A stretch of 64,000 nt of DNA. Source: Nitrobacteraceae bacterium AZCC 2146 (GTDB lineage Bacteria; Pseudomonadota; Alphaproteobacteria; Rhizobiales; Xanthobacteraceae). The position numbers and the translations under genes are program-made. The stretch spans positions 7,490,001 to 7,554,000 of the forward strand of contig JBAGRP010000001.1 in NCBI GenBank assembly GCA_036924855.1, in the 5' to 3' direction. The notes under the pieces were generated by a model, which made no database searches, was not told where the DNA came from, and saw nothing but the letters and a program-made list of their open reading frames with translations. Below, piece by piece: positions 39,667 to 48,911 of the stretch. Every line of letters starts with the position of its first letter. Position 1 is the first letter of the stretch.

Positions 39667-41406
39667 TTACTTCTTCTTTTTCAGCACGCTTTGCGGATTG
39701 AGGTTGCCGATGCGGCCGCTTTCGCTGCCGGCGGCCGGATCGATCACCGCGTTGATGAGGGTCGGCTTGCCGGAGTCCATCGCCGCATTGACGGCGCGCT
39801 TGAGTTCGTCGGGCGAGGTCGCGTTGATGCCGACGCCGCCGAAGGCTTCCATCATCTTGTCGTAGCGCGAGCCCTTGACGAACACCGTGGGCGCCACGTC
39901 GGGGCCGCCGGTCGGGTTGACGTCGGTGCCGCGATAGATACCGTCATTGTTGAAGACGACGATGCAGACAGGAAGGTTGTAGCGGCAGATGGTTTCGATC
40001 TCCATGCCGGAGAAGCCGAACGCGCTGTCGCCTTCGATCGCCAGCACCGGCTTGCCGGTCTCGATCGCTGCGGCGATGCAATAGCCCATGCCGATGCCCA
40101 TGATGCCCCAGGTGCCGACATCGATGCGCTTGCGCGGCTGATACATGTCGACGATGCCACGCGCGAGATCCAGCGTGTTGGCACCTTCGTTGACCAGCAT
40201 GGCATCCGGACGCTCCTTGATGATGGTGCGCAGCACGCCGAGCGCGCCGTGATAATCCATCGGCGAGTTGTTGTTCATCAGGCGCGGCGCCATCTTGGCA
40301 ACGTTCTCTTCGCGCTTCTTGGTGACGGCATTGGCCCAATCCGATGGCGCCTTCTGCCAGTCCTTGCCCATGCCATTCAGCAGAGCGGCGACGCAGGAAC
40401 CGATGTCGCCGACGACGGGCGCGACGATCTCGACGTTGGAATCCATTTCCTTCGGCTCGATGTCGATCTGGATGAACTTCTTCGGTGCGTCGCCCCAGCT
40501 CTTGCCTTTGCCGTGCGACAGCAGCCAGTTCAGGCGGGCGCCGATCAGCATCACGACGTCGGAATCCTTCAACACGGTGGAGCGCGCAGCACCCGCGCAT
40601 TGCGGATGGGTGTCGGGCAACAAGCCCTTCGCCATGCTCATGGGCAGGAACGGAATGCCCGAGGTTTCGACCAGCGCTTTGACGGCATCGTCGGCCTGCG
40701 CATAGGCGGCGCCCTTGCCGAGAATGATCAGCGGCTTTTTGGCCGACTTCAGCGCGTCGAGCGCGCGCTTGATCGAATCCGGCGCCGGGATCTGTGCCGG
40801 TGCGGCATCGATCACCTTGACGAGCGACTTGCGGCCGGCTTCGGCATTCATCACCTGACCGAACAGCTTGGCGGGCAGATCGAGATAAACGCCACCCGGA
40901 CGGCCGGACACTGCGGCGCGGATCGCGCGGGCCAGGCCGATGCCGATGTCGGCGGCGTGCAGCACGCGGAATGCCGCCTTGCACAGCGGTTTCGCGATGG
41001 CGAGCTGATCCATCTCCTCATAGTCACCCTGCTGCAGATCGACGATCTCGCGCTCGGACGAGCCGGAAATCAGGATCATCGGGAAGCAGTTGGTGGTGGC
41101 ATGGGCGAGGGCGGTGAGACCGTTGAGAAAACCGGGGGCCGATACGGTCAGGCAGACGCCGGGTTTCTTGGTGAGGTAGCCGGCGATCGATGCCGCGTAA
41201 CCGGCAGCCTGCTCGTGACGGAAGGAGAGCACGCGAATGCCCTCGGCCTGCGCCATGCGGCCGAAGTCGGTGATCGGAATACCCGGCACGCCATAGATCG
41301 TGTTGAGGCCGTTGAGCTTCAGCGCGTCGATGACGAGGTGAAAGCCGTCCGTCAGTTCCTGCTCGGTGTCGGCTGCATTGGCGATGCTCTGTACTACTGC
41401 GGTCAT
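39667..41406 (-). CDS. oxc: Oxalyl-CoA decarboxylase
   Basis: The 579-aa thiamine-diphosphate enzyme splits oxalyl-CoA into formyl-CoA and CO2. The ThDP/Mg motif is present: [15 protein letters not shown] through VVFNNDGIY. The start [13 protein letters not shown] and the [20 protein letters not shown] stretch are typical Oxc. GAGAGCGG precedes the ATG. It is downstream of gntR (92 bases) and upstream of frc on the same strand. No separate operator is seen before it, so it should be transcribed from the gntR promoter. Confidence 0.95.
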   Translation of the reverse strand: MTAVVQSIANAADTEQELTDGFHLVIDALKLNGLNTIYGVPGIPITDFGRMAQAEGIRVLSFRHEQAAGYAASIAGYLTKKPGVCLTVSAPGFLNGLTALAHATTNCFPMILISGSSEREIVDLQQGDYEEMDQLAIAKPLCKAAFRVLHAADIGIGLARAIRAAVSGRPGGVYLDLPAKLFGQVMNAEAGRKSLVKVIDAAPAQIPAPDSIKRALDALKSAKKPLIILGKGAAYAQADDAVKALVETSGIPFLPMSMAKGLLPDTHPQCAGAARSTVLKDSDVVMLIGARLNWLLSHGKGKSWGDAPKKFIQIDIEPKEMDSNVEIVAPVVGDIGSCVAALLNGMGKDWQKAPSDWANAVTKKREENVAKMAPRLMNNNSPMDYHGALGVLRTIIKERPDAMLVNEGANTLDLARGIVDMYQPRKRIDVGTWGIMGIGMGYCIAAAIETGKPVLAIEGDSAFGFSGMEIETICRYNLPVCIVVFNNDGIYRGTDVNPTGGPDVAPTVFVKGSRYDKMMEAFGGVGINATSPDELKRAVNAAMDSGKPTLINAVIDPAAGSESGRIGNLNPQSVLKKKK

Positions 41407-41498
41407 TCCGCTCTCCCTGATCTTTTTTTGATGTGACGTGTTGGCGTTGTCTGATGCGCTTGGTACGGAGTGAAAGCGGTTGTCGTCGTTAGAAGGTG

Positions 41499-42230
41499 CT
41501 ACGTAAACAGTTCCTTGCCGTGGGCTTCGACATAGGCCGCCAGCCCCAGCGTGTGATCGCGTGCGCGCTTCTCCGCGAGCTCGGTATTGCGTTCTTCGAG
41601 AGCCTCGATGATCGCCATGTGCTCGGGCAGGGAGGTCGCGGTGCGGTCGGTCCGTCCGATCGTCAGCTGCCGGTAGCCGCGCACGTGAAGAAGAATGTCG
41701 TTGGTCATGTCGACCAGCACCTGTGACTCGCTGAGCGAGATCAGCGCTTGATGGAAGGCGATGTTGGCTTTCGAATATTCCTCGACGTGATCCTGCGGCA
41801 GCCGGTCCTTGTTGAAATCCTTGAAGAAGTCGCGCAGCGCCGAGATGTCCTTCTTGCGCGCGGTCGTGGTGATCAGCCGCGCAGCCATGCTTTCCAGCGC
41901 CGCCCAGGCGCGGATCATGTCGACGATTTCGGTCTTGGTCCGGCGCACGACGACGATGCCACGACGCGGCATCGTCTTGACGAAGCCATCCTGCTCCAGC
42001 ATCGCGATCGCTTCGCGGATCGGCGTGCGGCTGACCCCGAGGCGTTCCGACAGCGCGCGCTCGTCGAGCATCACCGGTTCGGCTGTGGTGTAGATATCCA
42101 TCTTGAGAATCGCTTCTTTCAAGGCGTCATAGGCCTTGTTCTTGAAGCTGGTCTCCGGCGCGATCCGGACAATCGCAATATCTGCCTCAGCCATAGTGGG
42201 CGACGCCTTGGTTGGTTTTCGTGCAGTCAT
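41499..42230 (-). CDS. GntR-family (FCD) transcriptional regulator of oxalate genes
   Basis: The 243-aa regulator has an N-terminal winged helix (about 30-95; [20 protein letters not shown] as recognition motif) and a C-terminal FCD ligand-binding domain ([20 protein letters not shown], then [20 protein letters not shown] with conserved His residues). FadR-subfamily members repress carboxylate-catabolic genes and respond to a pathway acid. It starts the unit gntR-oxc-frc, with dyad 42284-42300 located 54 bases upstream, so it probably regulates itself and the six-site regulon. Confidence 0.9.
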   Translation of the reverse strand: MTARKPTKASPTMAEADIAIVRIAPETSFKNKAYDALKEAILKMDIYTTAEPVMLDERALSERLGVSRTPIREAIAMLEQDGFVKTMPRRGIVVVRRTKTEIVDMIRAWAALESMAARLITTTARKKDISALRDFFKDFNKDRLPQDHVEEYSKANIAFHQALISLSESQVLVDMTNDILLHVRGYRQLTIGRTDRTATSLPEHMAIIEALEERNTELAEKRARDHTLGLAAYVEAHGKELFT

Positions 42231-42283
42231 GAATCATCTCCAGTCAGAGATGTCCTATAACAGATTAACTGCAGCTAGATTTT

Positions 42284-42300
42284 TGGCATACCAAATACCA
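42284..42300. promoter_or_regulatory. GntR-type operator, site 5
   Basis: TGGCAT-N5-ATACCA, 54 bases upstream of the gntR start, in the divergent region with the synthetase gene. One mismatch between arms. Confidence 0.7.
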
Positions 42301-42364
42301 AGGTGTCAAGATGCAAGCGATTTCAGCATTTCCGCAGTGCACAGCAGCTTGACAATCGAACTTC

Positions 42365-42381
42365 TGGCATACCAAATGCCA
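42365..42381. promoter_or_regulatory. GntR-type operator, site 6
   Basis: TGGCAT-N5-ATGCCA, with perfectly symmetric arms, 44 bases upstream of the acyl-CoA synthetase ATG. Shares the centre ACCAA with site 5; their centres are 81 bases apart. Confidence 0.78.
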
Positions 42382-42424
42382 TCAATCGCGTCTCGCAGAA
42401 AATAGACGTCAAGGAGAGGAAGCC

Positions 42425-44587
42425 ATGTCCCAATCGAATCTCGCCAAGCAGGTTGCCGTGCCATCCGCGAAAGATTCCGTTCGCAAAGTTCTCGATGCGG
42501 TGAAAGCTGACAACCGCACCAGCCTCACCGCGCCTGAGGGCAAGCTGGTCTGCGACGCCTATGGCATCCCGGTGCCGAAGGAAGGCGTCGCGAAATCTGC
42601 CGCCGAAGCTGCCAAGATGGCGGATGGCATGGGCTTCCCGGTGGTGATGAAGATCGTCTCGCCGGACATCCTGCACAAGACGGAAGCTGGCGGCGTCATC
42701 GTCGGCGTCAAGACGGTTGCCGAGGCTGAGAAGGCCTACGACACCATTCTCGCCAATGCGAAGAAGTACAAGGCCGACGCCAAGATCGAAGGCATCCAGA
42801 TCCAGCAGATGCTGATGGGCGGCACCGAGGTGATCATCGGCTCGATCACCGACGGCTCGTTCGGCAAGCTGGTGGCGTTTGGTCTCGGTGGCGTACTGGT
42901 CGAAGTCCTCAAGGACGTCACCTTCCGTCTCGCCCCGGCCACCAATGACGACGCACTGTCGATGCTCGACGGCATCCAGGCTGCCGAGATGCTGCACGGC
43001 GTCCGCGGCGGCGATCCGGCCAACCGCGAGGCACTGGCCGACATCATCGTCAAGGTGTCACAGCTGGTCAGCGATTTCCCCGAAATGGTCGAACTCGATC
43101 TCAACCCGGTATTCGCCACCAAGAAGGACGCCATCGCTGCCGACGTGCGCATCGTCGTCGATTTCGACTACAAGCCGCGTCCCGCGCCGCGCTCGAATGC
43201 CGAAATCGTCACCGCGATGAACCGCATCATGATGCCGAAGGCGGTCGCCGTGATCGGCGCCTCCGCTGAAGACGGCAAGATCGGTAATTCGGTGATGAAG
43301 AACCTGATCAACGGCGGCTACAAGGGCGAGATCTATCCGATCCATCCCAAGGCCGCCGAGATCATGGGCCGCAAGGCCTATAAGAGCGTCAAGGATGTGC
43401 CGGGCGTGATCGATACCGCGGTGTTCGCGATCCCCGCCAAATTCGTCGCCGGCGCGCTGATCGAATGCGGCGAGAAGAAAATTCCCGGCGCCGTGCTGAT
43501 CCCATCGGGATTTGCCGAAGCCAACGAGCCCGCGCTGCAGGAAGAGATCGTCGAGATCGGCAAGAAGTACGACGTCCGCCTGATGGGGCCGAACATCTAC
43601 GGCTTCTATTATACGCCGGCCAACCTCTGCGCCACCTTCTGCACCGCCTATGACGTCAAGGGCTCGGCGGCGCTGTCGTCGCAGTCCGGCGGCATCGGCA
43701 TGGCGATCATCGGGTTCTCGCGCTCGGCGAAGATGGGCGTCTCTGCGATTGTCGGTCTCGGCAACAAGTCGGATATCGACGAGGACGATCTGCTCGCCTT
43801 CTTCGAGCAGGATCCGAACACCACGATCATCGCGCAGCATTGCGAGGATCTGAAGGACGGCCGTGCCTTCGCGGAAGCCGCCAAGCGGGTCTCCAAGAAG
43901 AAGCCGGTGGTCGTGCTGAAAGCTGGCCGCACCTCGGCCGGCGCCAAGGCAGCCTCGTCGCACACCGGCGCGCTCGCCGGCAACGACAAGATCTACGAGG
44001 ACGTGCTGAAGCAGTCCGGCGTGATCCGCGCCCGGTCGCTGCGCCAGCTGCTGGAATTTGCCCGCGGCATTCCGGTGCTGCCGACGCCGAAGGGCGAGAA
44101 CGTGCTGATCATCACCGGTGCCGGTGGTTCGGGCGTTCTGCTGTCGGATGCGGTGGTCGATAACGGCCTGTCGCTGATGGCGATGCCGCCGGATCTTGAC
44201 GCCGCGTTCCGAAAATTCATTCCGCCGTTCGGCGCGGCCGGCAACCCCGTCGATATCACCGGTGGCGAGCCGCCGATCACCTACGTCAACACGGTGAAGC
44301 TCGGCCTCACGGATGAGCGTATCCACTCATTGATCCTCGGCTACTGGCACACCATCGTCACGCCGCCGATGGTGTTTGCGCGCAACATGGTAGAGATCAA
44401 GAACGAGATGAAGGCGAAGGGCATCGAGAAGCCGATGGTCGCCTCATTGGCCGGCGACGTCGAAGTCGAGGAGGCCGCGGAATATCTCTACCAGAACGGC
44501 ATCCCGGCCTATGCCTATTCGACCGAACTGCCGGTCGAGGTGCTCGGCGCCAAGTACAAGTGGGCGAGGGGCGCAGGTCTGCTGTAA
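42425..44587 (+). CDS. ADP-forming acyl-CoA synthetase (likely oxalate or acetate/formate activation)
   Basis: The 720-aa fused enzyme makes an acyl-CoA from acid, CoA and ATP. The order is ATP-grasp first (about 20-240; GIPVPKEGVAKSAAEAAKMA, MKIVSPDILHKTEAGGV) and CoA-binding/ligase after (about 255-360, SAEDGKIGNSVMKNLINGGY), with the phospho-His loop SSHTGALAGND (His513). This is beta-then-alpha, the reverse of many family members. Divergent from gntR, with an operator 44 bases upstream and strong ribosome site GGAGAGG, it is part of the oxalate regulon. It could start the cycle by forming the first oxalyl- or formyl-CoA, which is inference. Confidence 0.87.
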   Translation: MSQSNLAKQVAVPSAKDSVRKVLDAVKADNRTSLTAPEGKLVCDAYGIPVPKEGVAKSAAEAAKMADGMGFPVVMKIVSPDILHKTEAGGVIVGVKTVAEAEKAYDTILANAKKYKADAKIEGIQIQQMLMGGTEVIIGSITDGSFGKLVAFGLGGVLVEVLKDVTFRLAPATNDDALSMLDGIQAAEMLHGVRGGDPANREALADIIVKVSQLVSDFPEMVELDLNPVFATKKDAIAADVRIVVDFDYKPRPAPRSNAEIVTAMNRIMMPKAVAVIGASAEDGKIGNSVMKNLINGGYKGEIYPIHPKAAEIMGRKAYKSVKDVPGVIDTAVFAIPAKFVAGALIECGEKKIPGAVLIPSGFAEANEPALQEEIVEIGKKYDVRLMGPNIYGFYYTPANLCATFCTAYDVKGSAALSSQSGGIGMAIIGFSRSAKMGVSAIVGLGNKSDIDEDDLLAFFEQDPNTTIIAQHCEDLKDGRAFAEAAKRVSKKKPVVVLKAGRTSAGAKAASSHTGALAGNDKIYEDVLKQSGVIRARSLRQLLEFARGIPVLPTPKGENVLIITGAGGSGVLLSDAVVDNGLSLMAMPPDLDAAFRKFIPPFGAAGNPVDITGGEPPITYVNTVKLGLTDERIHSLILGYWHTIVTPPMVFARNMVEIKNEMKAKGIEKPMVASLAGDVEVEEAAEYLYQNGIPAYAYSTELPVEVLGAKYKWARGAGLL

Positions 44588-44612
44588 GAAGTTCGCGAAC
44601 TACATTTCAGAG

Positions 44613-44646
44613 AAACGCCGTCCGGGAAACCGGGCGGCGTTTTTTG
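44613..44646 (+). terminator. Intrinsic terminator after the synthetase gene
   Basis: ACGCCG-TCCGGGAAACCGGG-CGGCGT stem followed by six T residues. Confidence 0.9.
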
Positions 44647-44650
44647 CTTC

Positions 44651-44674
44651 CCTCTCCCCGCAAGCGGGGAGAGG
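44651..44674. repeat. CCTCTCCCC palindrome, copy 1
   Basis: CCTCTCCCCGC-AA-GCGGGGAGAGG, a perfect 11-bp stem, of a family with three more copies (47164-47192, 47290-47316, 54078-54107). Confidence 0.85.
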
Positions 44675-44695
44675 TGAAGTCCGCGTTTGCGGCGG

Positions 44696-45994
44696 CTAAA
44701 CCACCACCGCGTGCCGCGCGAAGCCATCCTGCCCAAATATCCGCGTGTAGCGTTCGATCTCCTGCGGACTACCGGTTGCTTTCGCCGGATTGTCCGACAG
44801 CTTGACGGCGGTGCGACCGTTGGCTGACGTGACCTTGCAGACCAGGCTGATCGGATCGAGCGTATCGAGGCCGCGCGGATGCGAGCCGCGGAAATCGTTG
44901 GTGGCCATGGTGCCCCAGCCAAAGCTCTCGCGGACCCGGCCGCGGAATTTCTGGTGCAGGTCGATCATCGAATCCACCTCCAGGCCGTCGCTGAACATCG
45001 CGCGCTTCTTGCGCGGATCTTCGCCGCGCGAAGCGTACCAGGCGATGATTTCCTCGCCCGCCGCCACCGGCTCCTTGGAGTCCATGCGCATGCCGGTCCA
45101 GTCGGCAGCCCAGTCCGGCGCGTCGCGCAGGAACTGGGTCATGCCAAACGTGTCGGGCAGGATGATCAGCAGTTCGCCATCATAGACCTCCTGCCATTTC
45201 GCCAGCACGTCGTATTGCGCCGCTTTCAGTTCTTCGTCGGTGTTGGCGAGGCATGCTGCTACCATCGGCAATTCGTGCGAGTTGGTGCCGATGGCCTCGA
45301 AGGAGTGCTTGAAGGCGAGGTGGGCATTGGATGTGCCCACAAAAGTGTGGCCGAGTTCATTGGCCATCGCATCGGTGACCCACTCCTGCCACAGGAAACT
45401 GTGCCGCCGCCGGGTTCCGAATTCGGCTAGCCGAAGATCAGGGTAGGCCTGCAGGCGCTGGATCTTGCCCCAGATCTTCGCCTTGGTCTGGGCGTAGAGA
45501 ATGTCGAGCTCAAACTTGTCGAGCGACGCCATCGCCGCGCGGGAGCGCAACTCGCTGACGATCGACAGGGCATAGATCTCCCACAGCGTCACGTCGGTCC
45601 AGGCGCCCTCGAAGGTCAACACATACTGGCCATCGATGGTCTCGAGGTGATAATCGGGCAGCCGGAAGCTGCGCAGGTAATCGATATATTCCGGACGAAA
45701 GATGTCGCGGCGGCCGTAGAAGCGGTTACCCGCCAGCCAGATCAACTCGTTCTCGCGAAACCGCAGCGTGCGGGCATGGTCGAGCTGGGCGCGCAGCACC
45801 TCTTCCGGGATGATGTCGGCGATCCGGACCGTCTTGGTCCGGTTGATCAGGCCGAAGGTGACCGGCACCTTGGCGTAGAGCATCCAGATGAACTGGTGCA
45901 TCAGGAATTTGTAGAAGTCTGTATCCAGCAGCGACCGGATGATCGGGTCGAGCCTGTAATTGTGATTGTGAACCCGGGTGGCGAAATCCATCAT
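44696..45994 (-). CDS. pncB: Nicotinate phosphoribosyltransferase
   Basis: PncB joins nicotinate to PRPP to make NaMN in NAD salvage. The 432-aa product starts at 45994 or the next ATG (45991) (MMDFATRVHNHNYRLDPIIRSL). The catalytic-site SNAHLAFKHSFEAIGTNSHELPM contains the phospho-His of the family. GGAG lies about ten bases before the ATG. Upstream ATGs to 46120 would add a stretch of no family character. It is probably a housekeeping gene, not part of the flanking operons. Confidence 0.92.
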   Translation of the reverse strand: MMDFATRVHNHNYRLDPIIRSLLDTDFYKFLMHQFIWMLYAKVPVTFGLINRTKTVRIADIIPEEVLRAQLDHARTLRFRENELIWLAGNRFYGRRDIFRPEYIDYLRSFRLPDYHLETIDGQYVLTFEGAWTDVTLWEIYALSIVSELRSRAAMASLDKFELDILYAQTKAKIWGKIQRLQAYPDLRLAEFGTRRRHSFLWQEWVTDAMANELGHTFVGTSNAHLAFKHSFEAIGTNSHELPMVAACLANTDEELKAAQYDVLAKWQEVYDGELLIILPDTFGMTQFLRDAPDWAADWTGMRMDSKEPVAAGEEIIAWYASRGEDPRKKRAMFSDGLEVDSMIDLHQKFRGRVRESFGWGTMATNDFRGSHPRGLDTLDPISLVCKVTSANGRTAVKLSDNPAKATGSPQEIERYTRIFGQDGFARHAVVV

Positions 45995-46213
45995 GGCGAC
46001 GCCACTCCTGAAACAGTGCCTGACAACGGCACAAACTCGAAACGGCATTGGCCGCATTACTGACGCTGAATTCTTACGCGTCCACGAAATTGAGGTATCC
46101 GCCGGTATTGTCGATGTCAACGGAGTGGCTGGGATGCATCAGCACCACCCATGATTGCTGGCCCGGCCATCTTTCCGCTCACCCCATCTGGCCTTGATCC
46201 TGCATCGGCCAGC

Positions 46214-46243
46214 GTGCTTACAATTGTATGTGTGCTTACAATT
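46214..46243. promoter_or_regulatory. Two direct repeats upstream of the cyclase gene (dyad-type half-sites)
   Basis: GTGCTTACAATT occurs at 46214-46225 and again at 46232-46243, 18 bases apart; each reads ATTGTAAGCAC on the other strand, close to the TTTGTAAGCAAA dyad in this cluster. The element lies 44-73 bases before the cyclase ATG, where an operator is expected. Confidence 0.55.
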
Positions 46244-46286
46244 TCCGCCGGCCGGCGGGGGTCTGAAACCGATCAGGGAATACGCC

Positions 46287-47138
46287 ATGAAAGTCGTCGA
46301 TCTCTCTCACGTCATGAACATCCATACGCCGGGCTGGGTCGGCTACGCTGGAAACAAGATGTATTACGCGCAGAACCTGCAGACCCAGATGATCGTGGCG
46401 CAGCGGATCGAGACCGCGCTGCATGCCGGCACCCATTTCGACGGCGCGATGCACGCCACCGACGGCCGCAAGGGCGACATGGCCTCGCTGCCGCTGGATT
46501 ATCTGTTCAACAAGGGAGTCGTCGTCGACATCTCAAACCAGGTCCAGGACTGGTCGGTGATCACGCCGGAGATGCTGGAGAAATCCGGCGCCGACATCCG
46601 CGAGGGCGACATTCTCATCCTGCATACCGGCTGGCACAAATATTACGAAGGCCAGCCGCAGCAGGATCTGGTGAAGTATTTCTGCTACCATCCGGGTCCG
46701 AACCTCGACACCCTGCACTGGATGCTGAAGAAGAAGATCAAGTGGTTCGGCATGGACACCGGCTCCTGCGATCACGCCATGAACACCTCGATCCGCAACA
46801 TGCGGCCGGATATCGCTGCGCAGTTCACCAAGCAGCACGGCAAGACGCCGGCGGAGTTCTTCGGCACCTTCGAATACAAGCACAAGCTGTCGGGCCGGCA
46901 TGTCACCGCCGACATGTTTCCGTTCCACAACTACGCGTTCCAGGAAGGCTTGCTGCACGCCGAGAACATCGGCGGCGATATCGAACTGATGCTGAACCAG
47001 CGTTGCCTGATCGGCGCATTCCCGTGGCGTTATGACGGGCTGGAGTCCTGCCCGTGCCGCATCCTCTGCTTCACCGACACCGGCGATGCGGGCGTCGAAG
47101 CCATGGGCAACGCCGCCAAGGCGATCATGACAAGCTGA
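46287..47138 (+). CDS. Cyclase-family metal-dependent hydrolase
   Basis: The 283-aa product starts MKVVDLSHVMNIHTPGWVGY. The family metal-binding motif HxGTHxD is present (His46, His50, Asp52 in LHAGTHFDGAMH with His56), as in kynurenine formamidase and isatin hydrolase. It likely hydrolyses an amide, lactam or cyclic substrate. It heads the catabolic cluster, but the next genes are on the opposite strand. The tandem half-sites upstream link it to the dyad seen at the neighbours. Confidence 0.85.
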   Translation: MKVVDLSHVMNIHTPGWVGYAGNKMYYAQNLQTQMIVAQRIETALHAGTHFDGAMHATDGRKGDMASLPLDYLFNKGVVVDISNQVQDWSVITPEMLEKSGADIREGDILILHTGWHKYYEGQPQQDLVKYFCYHPGPNLDTLHWMLKKKIKWFGMDTGSCDHAMNTSIRNMRPDIAAQFTKQHGKTPAEFFGTFEYKHKLSGRHVTADMFPFHNYAFQEGLLHAENIGGDIELMLNQRCLIGAFPWRYDGLESCPCRILCFTDTGDAGVEAMGNAAKAIMTS

Positions 47139-47163
47139 AACACGTCACTCGCTCGGATGCGTT

Positions 47164-47192
47164 CCCTCTCCCCGTTCTTCACGGGGAGAGGG
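47164..47192. repeat. CCTCTCCCC palindrome, copy 2
   Basis: CCCTCTCCCCGT-TCTTC-ACGGGGAGAGGG, a perfect 12-bp stem, downstream of the cyclase gene. Confidence 0.85.
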
Positions 47193-47289
47193 GCTGGGGT
47201 GAGGGGGTTTTCCGAGCCGCGAACGCTGGAGATGGTTGAGTGCAGTGCCTCGCCCCTCACCCGAAATACTCGCTGCGCTCGCATTTCGA

Positions 47290-47316
47290 CCTCTCCCCGC
47301 GCAGAGCGGGGAGAGG
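47290..47316. repeat. CCTCTCCCC palindrome, copy 3
   Basis: CCTCTCCCCGC-GCAGA-GCGGGGAGAGG, directly abutting the stop codon of the minus-strand ABC ATPase gene, where it could act as a 3' mRNA hairpin. Confidence 0.85.
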
Positions 47317-48099
47317 TTAAGTCCGCGTTAGCCGCGGGTCGGGCTGGTTGGCCTGCAGGGTATTCTGGATCGCTTCACGGAGGACGGGATACTCTGCACG
47401 GCCCCAGTCCGACATCCGGACATCGGCCAGCAGCGCCGCTGACTTGCCGAATACGACGATGCGGTCACCCACGGACATGGCTTCCTCGAGTTGGTGGGTG
47501 ATCAGGATCGCCGTGCTGTGAAATTCGCGCGCCAGTTCGACGAAGGTTTTCCGTAACTCGCCGGCGGTGACTTCATCGAGCGCGCTGAAGGATTCATCCG
47601 CCAGCAGGATTTCCGGCTGCACCGCAAAGGCGCGCGCGATGGCGACGCGCTGGCGCATGCCGCCGGACAGTTCGCGCGGATAGGCATCGGCAAACTTCTC
47701 AAGGCCCAGCCGCTTCAGCCAGCTCATTGCGCGTTCGTGCTGGACATTCTCGGGGATGCCGATCAATTCCAGCGGCAGTTTGACGTTGTCGAGGCTCGAC
47801 CGCCACGGAAACAGCCGGTCCTGCTGGAAGATCGTCGCGATGCGTCCTCTAAAATGATTGAAGTCGTCATAGGGCGTCTGGCCGCCGATGGTGATGCTGC
47901 CGCCGGTAGGATGCTCAAGCCCGATCAGCAGATCGAACAAGGTGGATTTGCCACAGCCGGTCTGGCCGACGATGGCAACTAATTCTCCGGGGTCGATGCG
48001 TAGCGTGAGCTGGTTGATCGCCACCACCGATTGCCCCGATGTGGTCTGGCGAAACACTTTTCGGAGTTTTGCGATTTCGATCGCGGCCGATGCGCTCAT
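47317..48099 (-). CDS. ABC transporter ATP-binding protein, SsuB/TauB type
   Basis: The 260-aa ATPase starts MSASAAIEIAKLRKVFRQTT. It shows Walker A GQTGCGKST, the signature ELSGGMRQRVAIARA, Walker B ILLADESFSALD and H-loop ITHQLEEA. It energises uptake of a small organic (sulfonate/nitrate/pyrimidine-type) solute. The start overlaps the permease stop by four bases. Permease and substrate-binding genes precede it on the same strand. Confidence 0.92.
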   Translation of the reverse strand: MSASAAIEIAKLRKVFRQTTSGQSVVAINQLTLRIDPGELVAIVGQTGCGKSTLFDLLIGLEHPTGGSITIGGQTPYDDFNHFRGRIATIFQQDRLFPWRSSLDNVKLPLELIGIPENVQHERAMSWLKRLGLEKFADAYPRELSGGMRQRVAIARAFAVQPEILLADESFSALDEVTAGELRKTFVELAREFHSTAILITHQLEEAMSVGDRIVVFGKSAALLADVRMSDWGRAEYPVLREAIQNTLQANQPDPRLTRT

Positions 48100-48911
48100 G
48101 CCCGCCACCGCAGCACGCGAGTCTCGAGGCGGACGAGCAGGGCTTCGAGGAAAAACAGCAGCACGACCAGCACCAGCGTCCAGGCGAAGACGTCGGCGAC
48201 CGAAAACAATTCCTGCGCCACCGACAATTGATGCCCGATCCCGGTCACCGCGCCGACCAGTTCGGCGATGGTCACGACCCGAATGGCGAGGCTGAGGGTG
48301 ATCTTCCAACTGGTGATGAGGCCCGGCGTGATCGCCGGCAGCATCAGCTTGTGGAAGAACTGCAGCGACGTCGGCCGGAACGAGCGGATCATCTGCTTCA
48401 GCTCCTTGGAGACCTCACGCATGTTGTCGAGCGCATCGACGGTGAACACTGGCGCGCAGACCACCACCAGCACGAAGACGATGCGGAATTCGACGCCTTT
48501 GAACCACAGCACCGCGAACAGGATCCACGACACCACCGGCACCGCCATCAGGATGCGCACCATCGGCCGCAGATATTTTTCCACGCTCTCGGACAGATAC
48601 ATCACGATCGCCACCACAAGGCCGACGGCGAACGACACCACCAGCGAAAGCAGCACGCGGCCGAGTGTCACCGCGATGTCGAGCGGCGCGATGGTCGCAA
48701 GGCTCTTGGCGATGCGGCCGAGGCCGGGAATCGCGAAGGCCGGAATGCCGAGCGCCGGCGCCAGATAGGACATCATCTGCCAGACCGCGGCGAACACCGC
48801 GATCGATACGGTCGCCTCGCGCGGCAGGCTGCTGATCAACAGCGAGCGGCGAGGTTCCTCAAACGGCGTAGCAGGGCGGGCCTCATCAGGGGGCATAGAT
48901 GATGGCTTCAT
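48096..48911 (-). CDS. ABC transporter permease, SsuC type
   Basis: The 271-aa protein has about six TM segments and the cytoplasmic coupling loop (RPTSLQFFHKLMLPAITPGL, EAA-type). It starts MKPSSMPPDEARPATPFEEP and overlaps the substrate-binding gene by 26 bases and the ATPase by four. Expected to form the inner-membrane channel with SsuB-like and the TAT-exported binding protein. Confidence 0.9.
   Translation of the reverse strand: MKPSSMPPDEARPATPFEEPRRSLLISSLPREATVSIAVFAAVWQMMSYLAPALGIPAFAIPGLGRIAKSLATIAPLDIAVTLGRVLLSLVVSFAVGLVVAIVMYLSESVEKYLRPMVRILMAVPVVSWILFAVLWFKGVEFRIVFVLVVVCAPVFTVDALDNMREVSKELKQMIRSFRPTSLQFFHKLMLPAITPGLITSWKITLSLAIRVVTIAELVGAVTGIGHQLSVAQELFSVADVFAWTLVLVVLLFFLEALLVRLETRVLRWRA

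Noticed and set aside
38213..39865. Long plus-strand open frame of about 550 codons over frc
   Set aside because: It is antisense to frc, whose active-site residues match the family; long antisense frames are common at this GC content.
39607..41436. Long plus-strand open frame of about 609 codons over oxc
   Set aside because: Antisense to oxc, which has the full thiamine-diphosphate motif and the correct length.
46074..46175. Minus-strand short frame ending HSVDIDNTGGYLNFVDA
   Set aside because: Looks protein-like at its end but is only about 34 codons, has a stop upstream and no start or ribosome site; possibly a remnant, too weak to annotate.
47160..47316. CRISPR-like pair of palindromes
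   Set aside because: The two palindromes differ in loop and are not regularly spaced; they belong to a dispersed repeat family.
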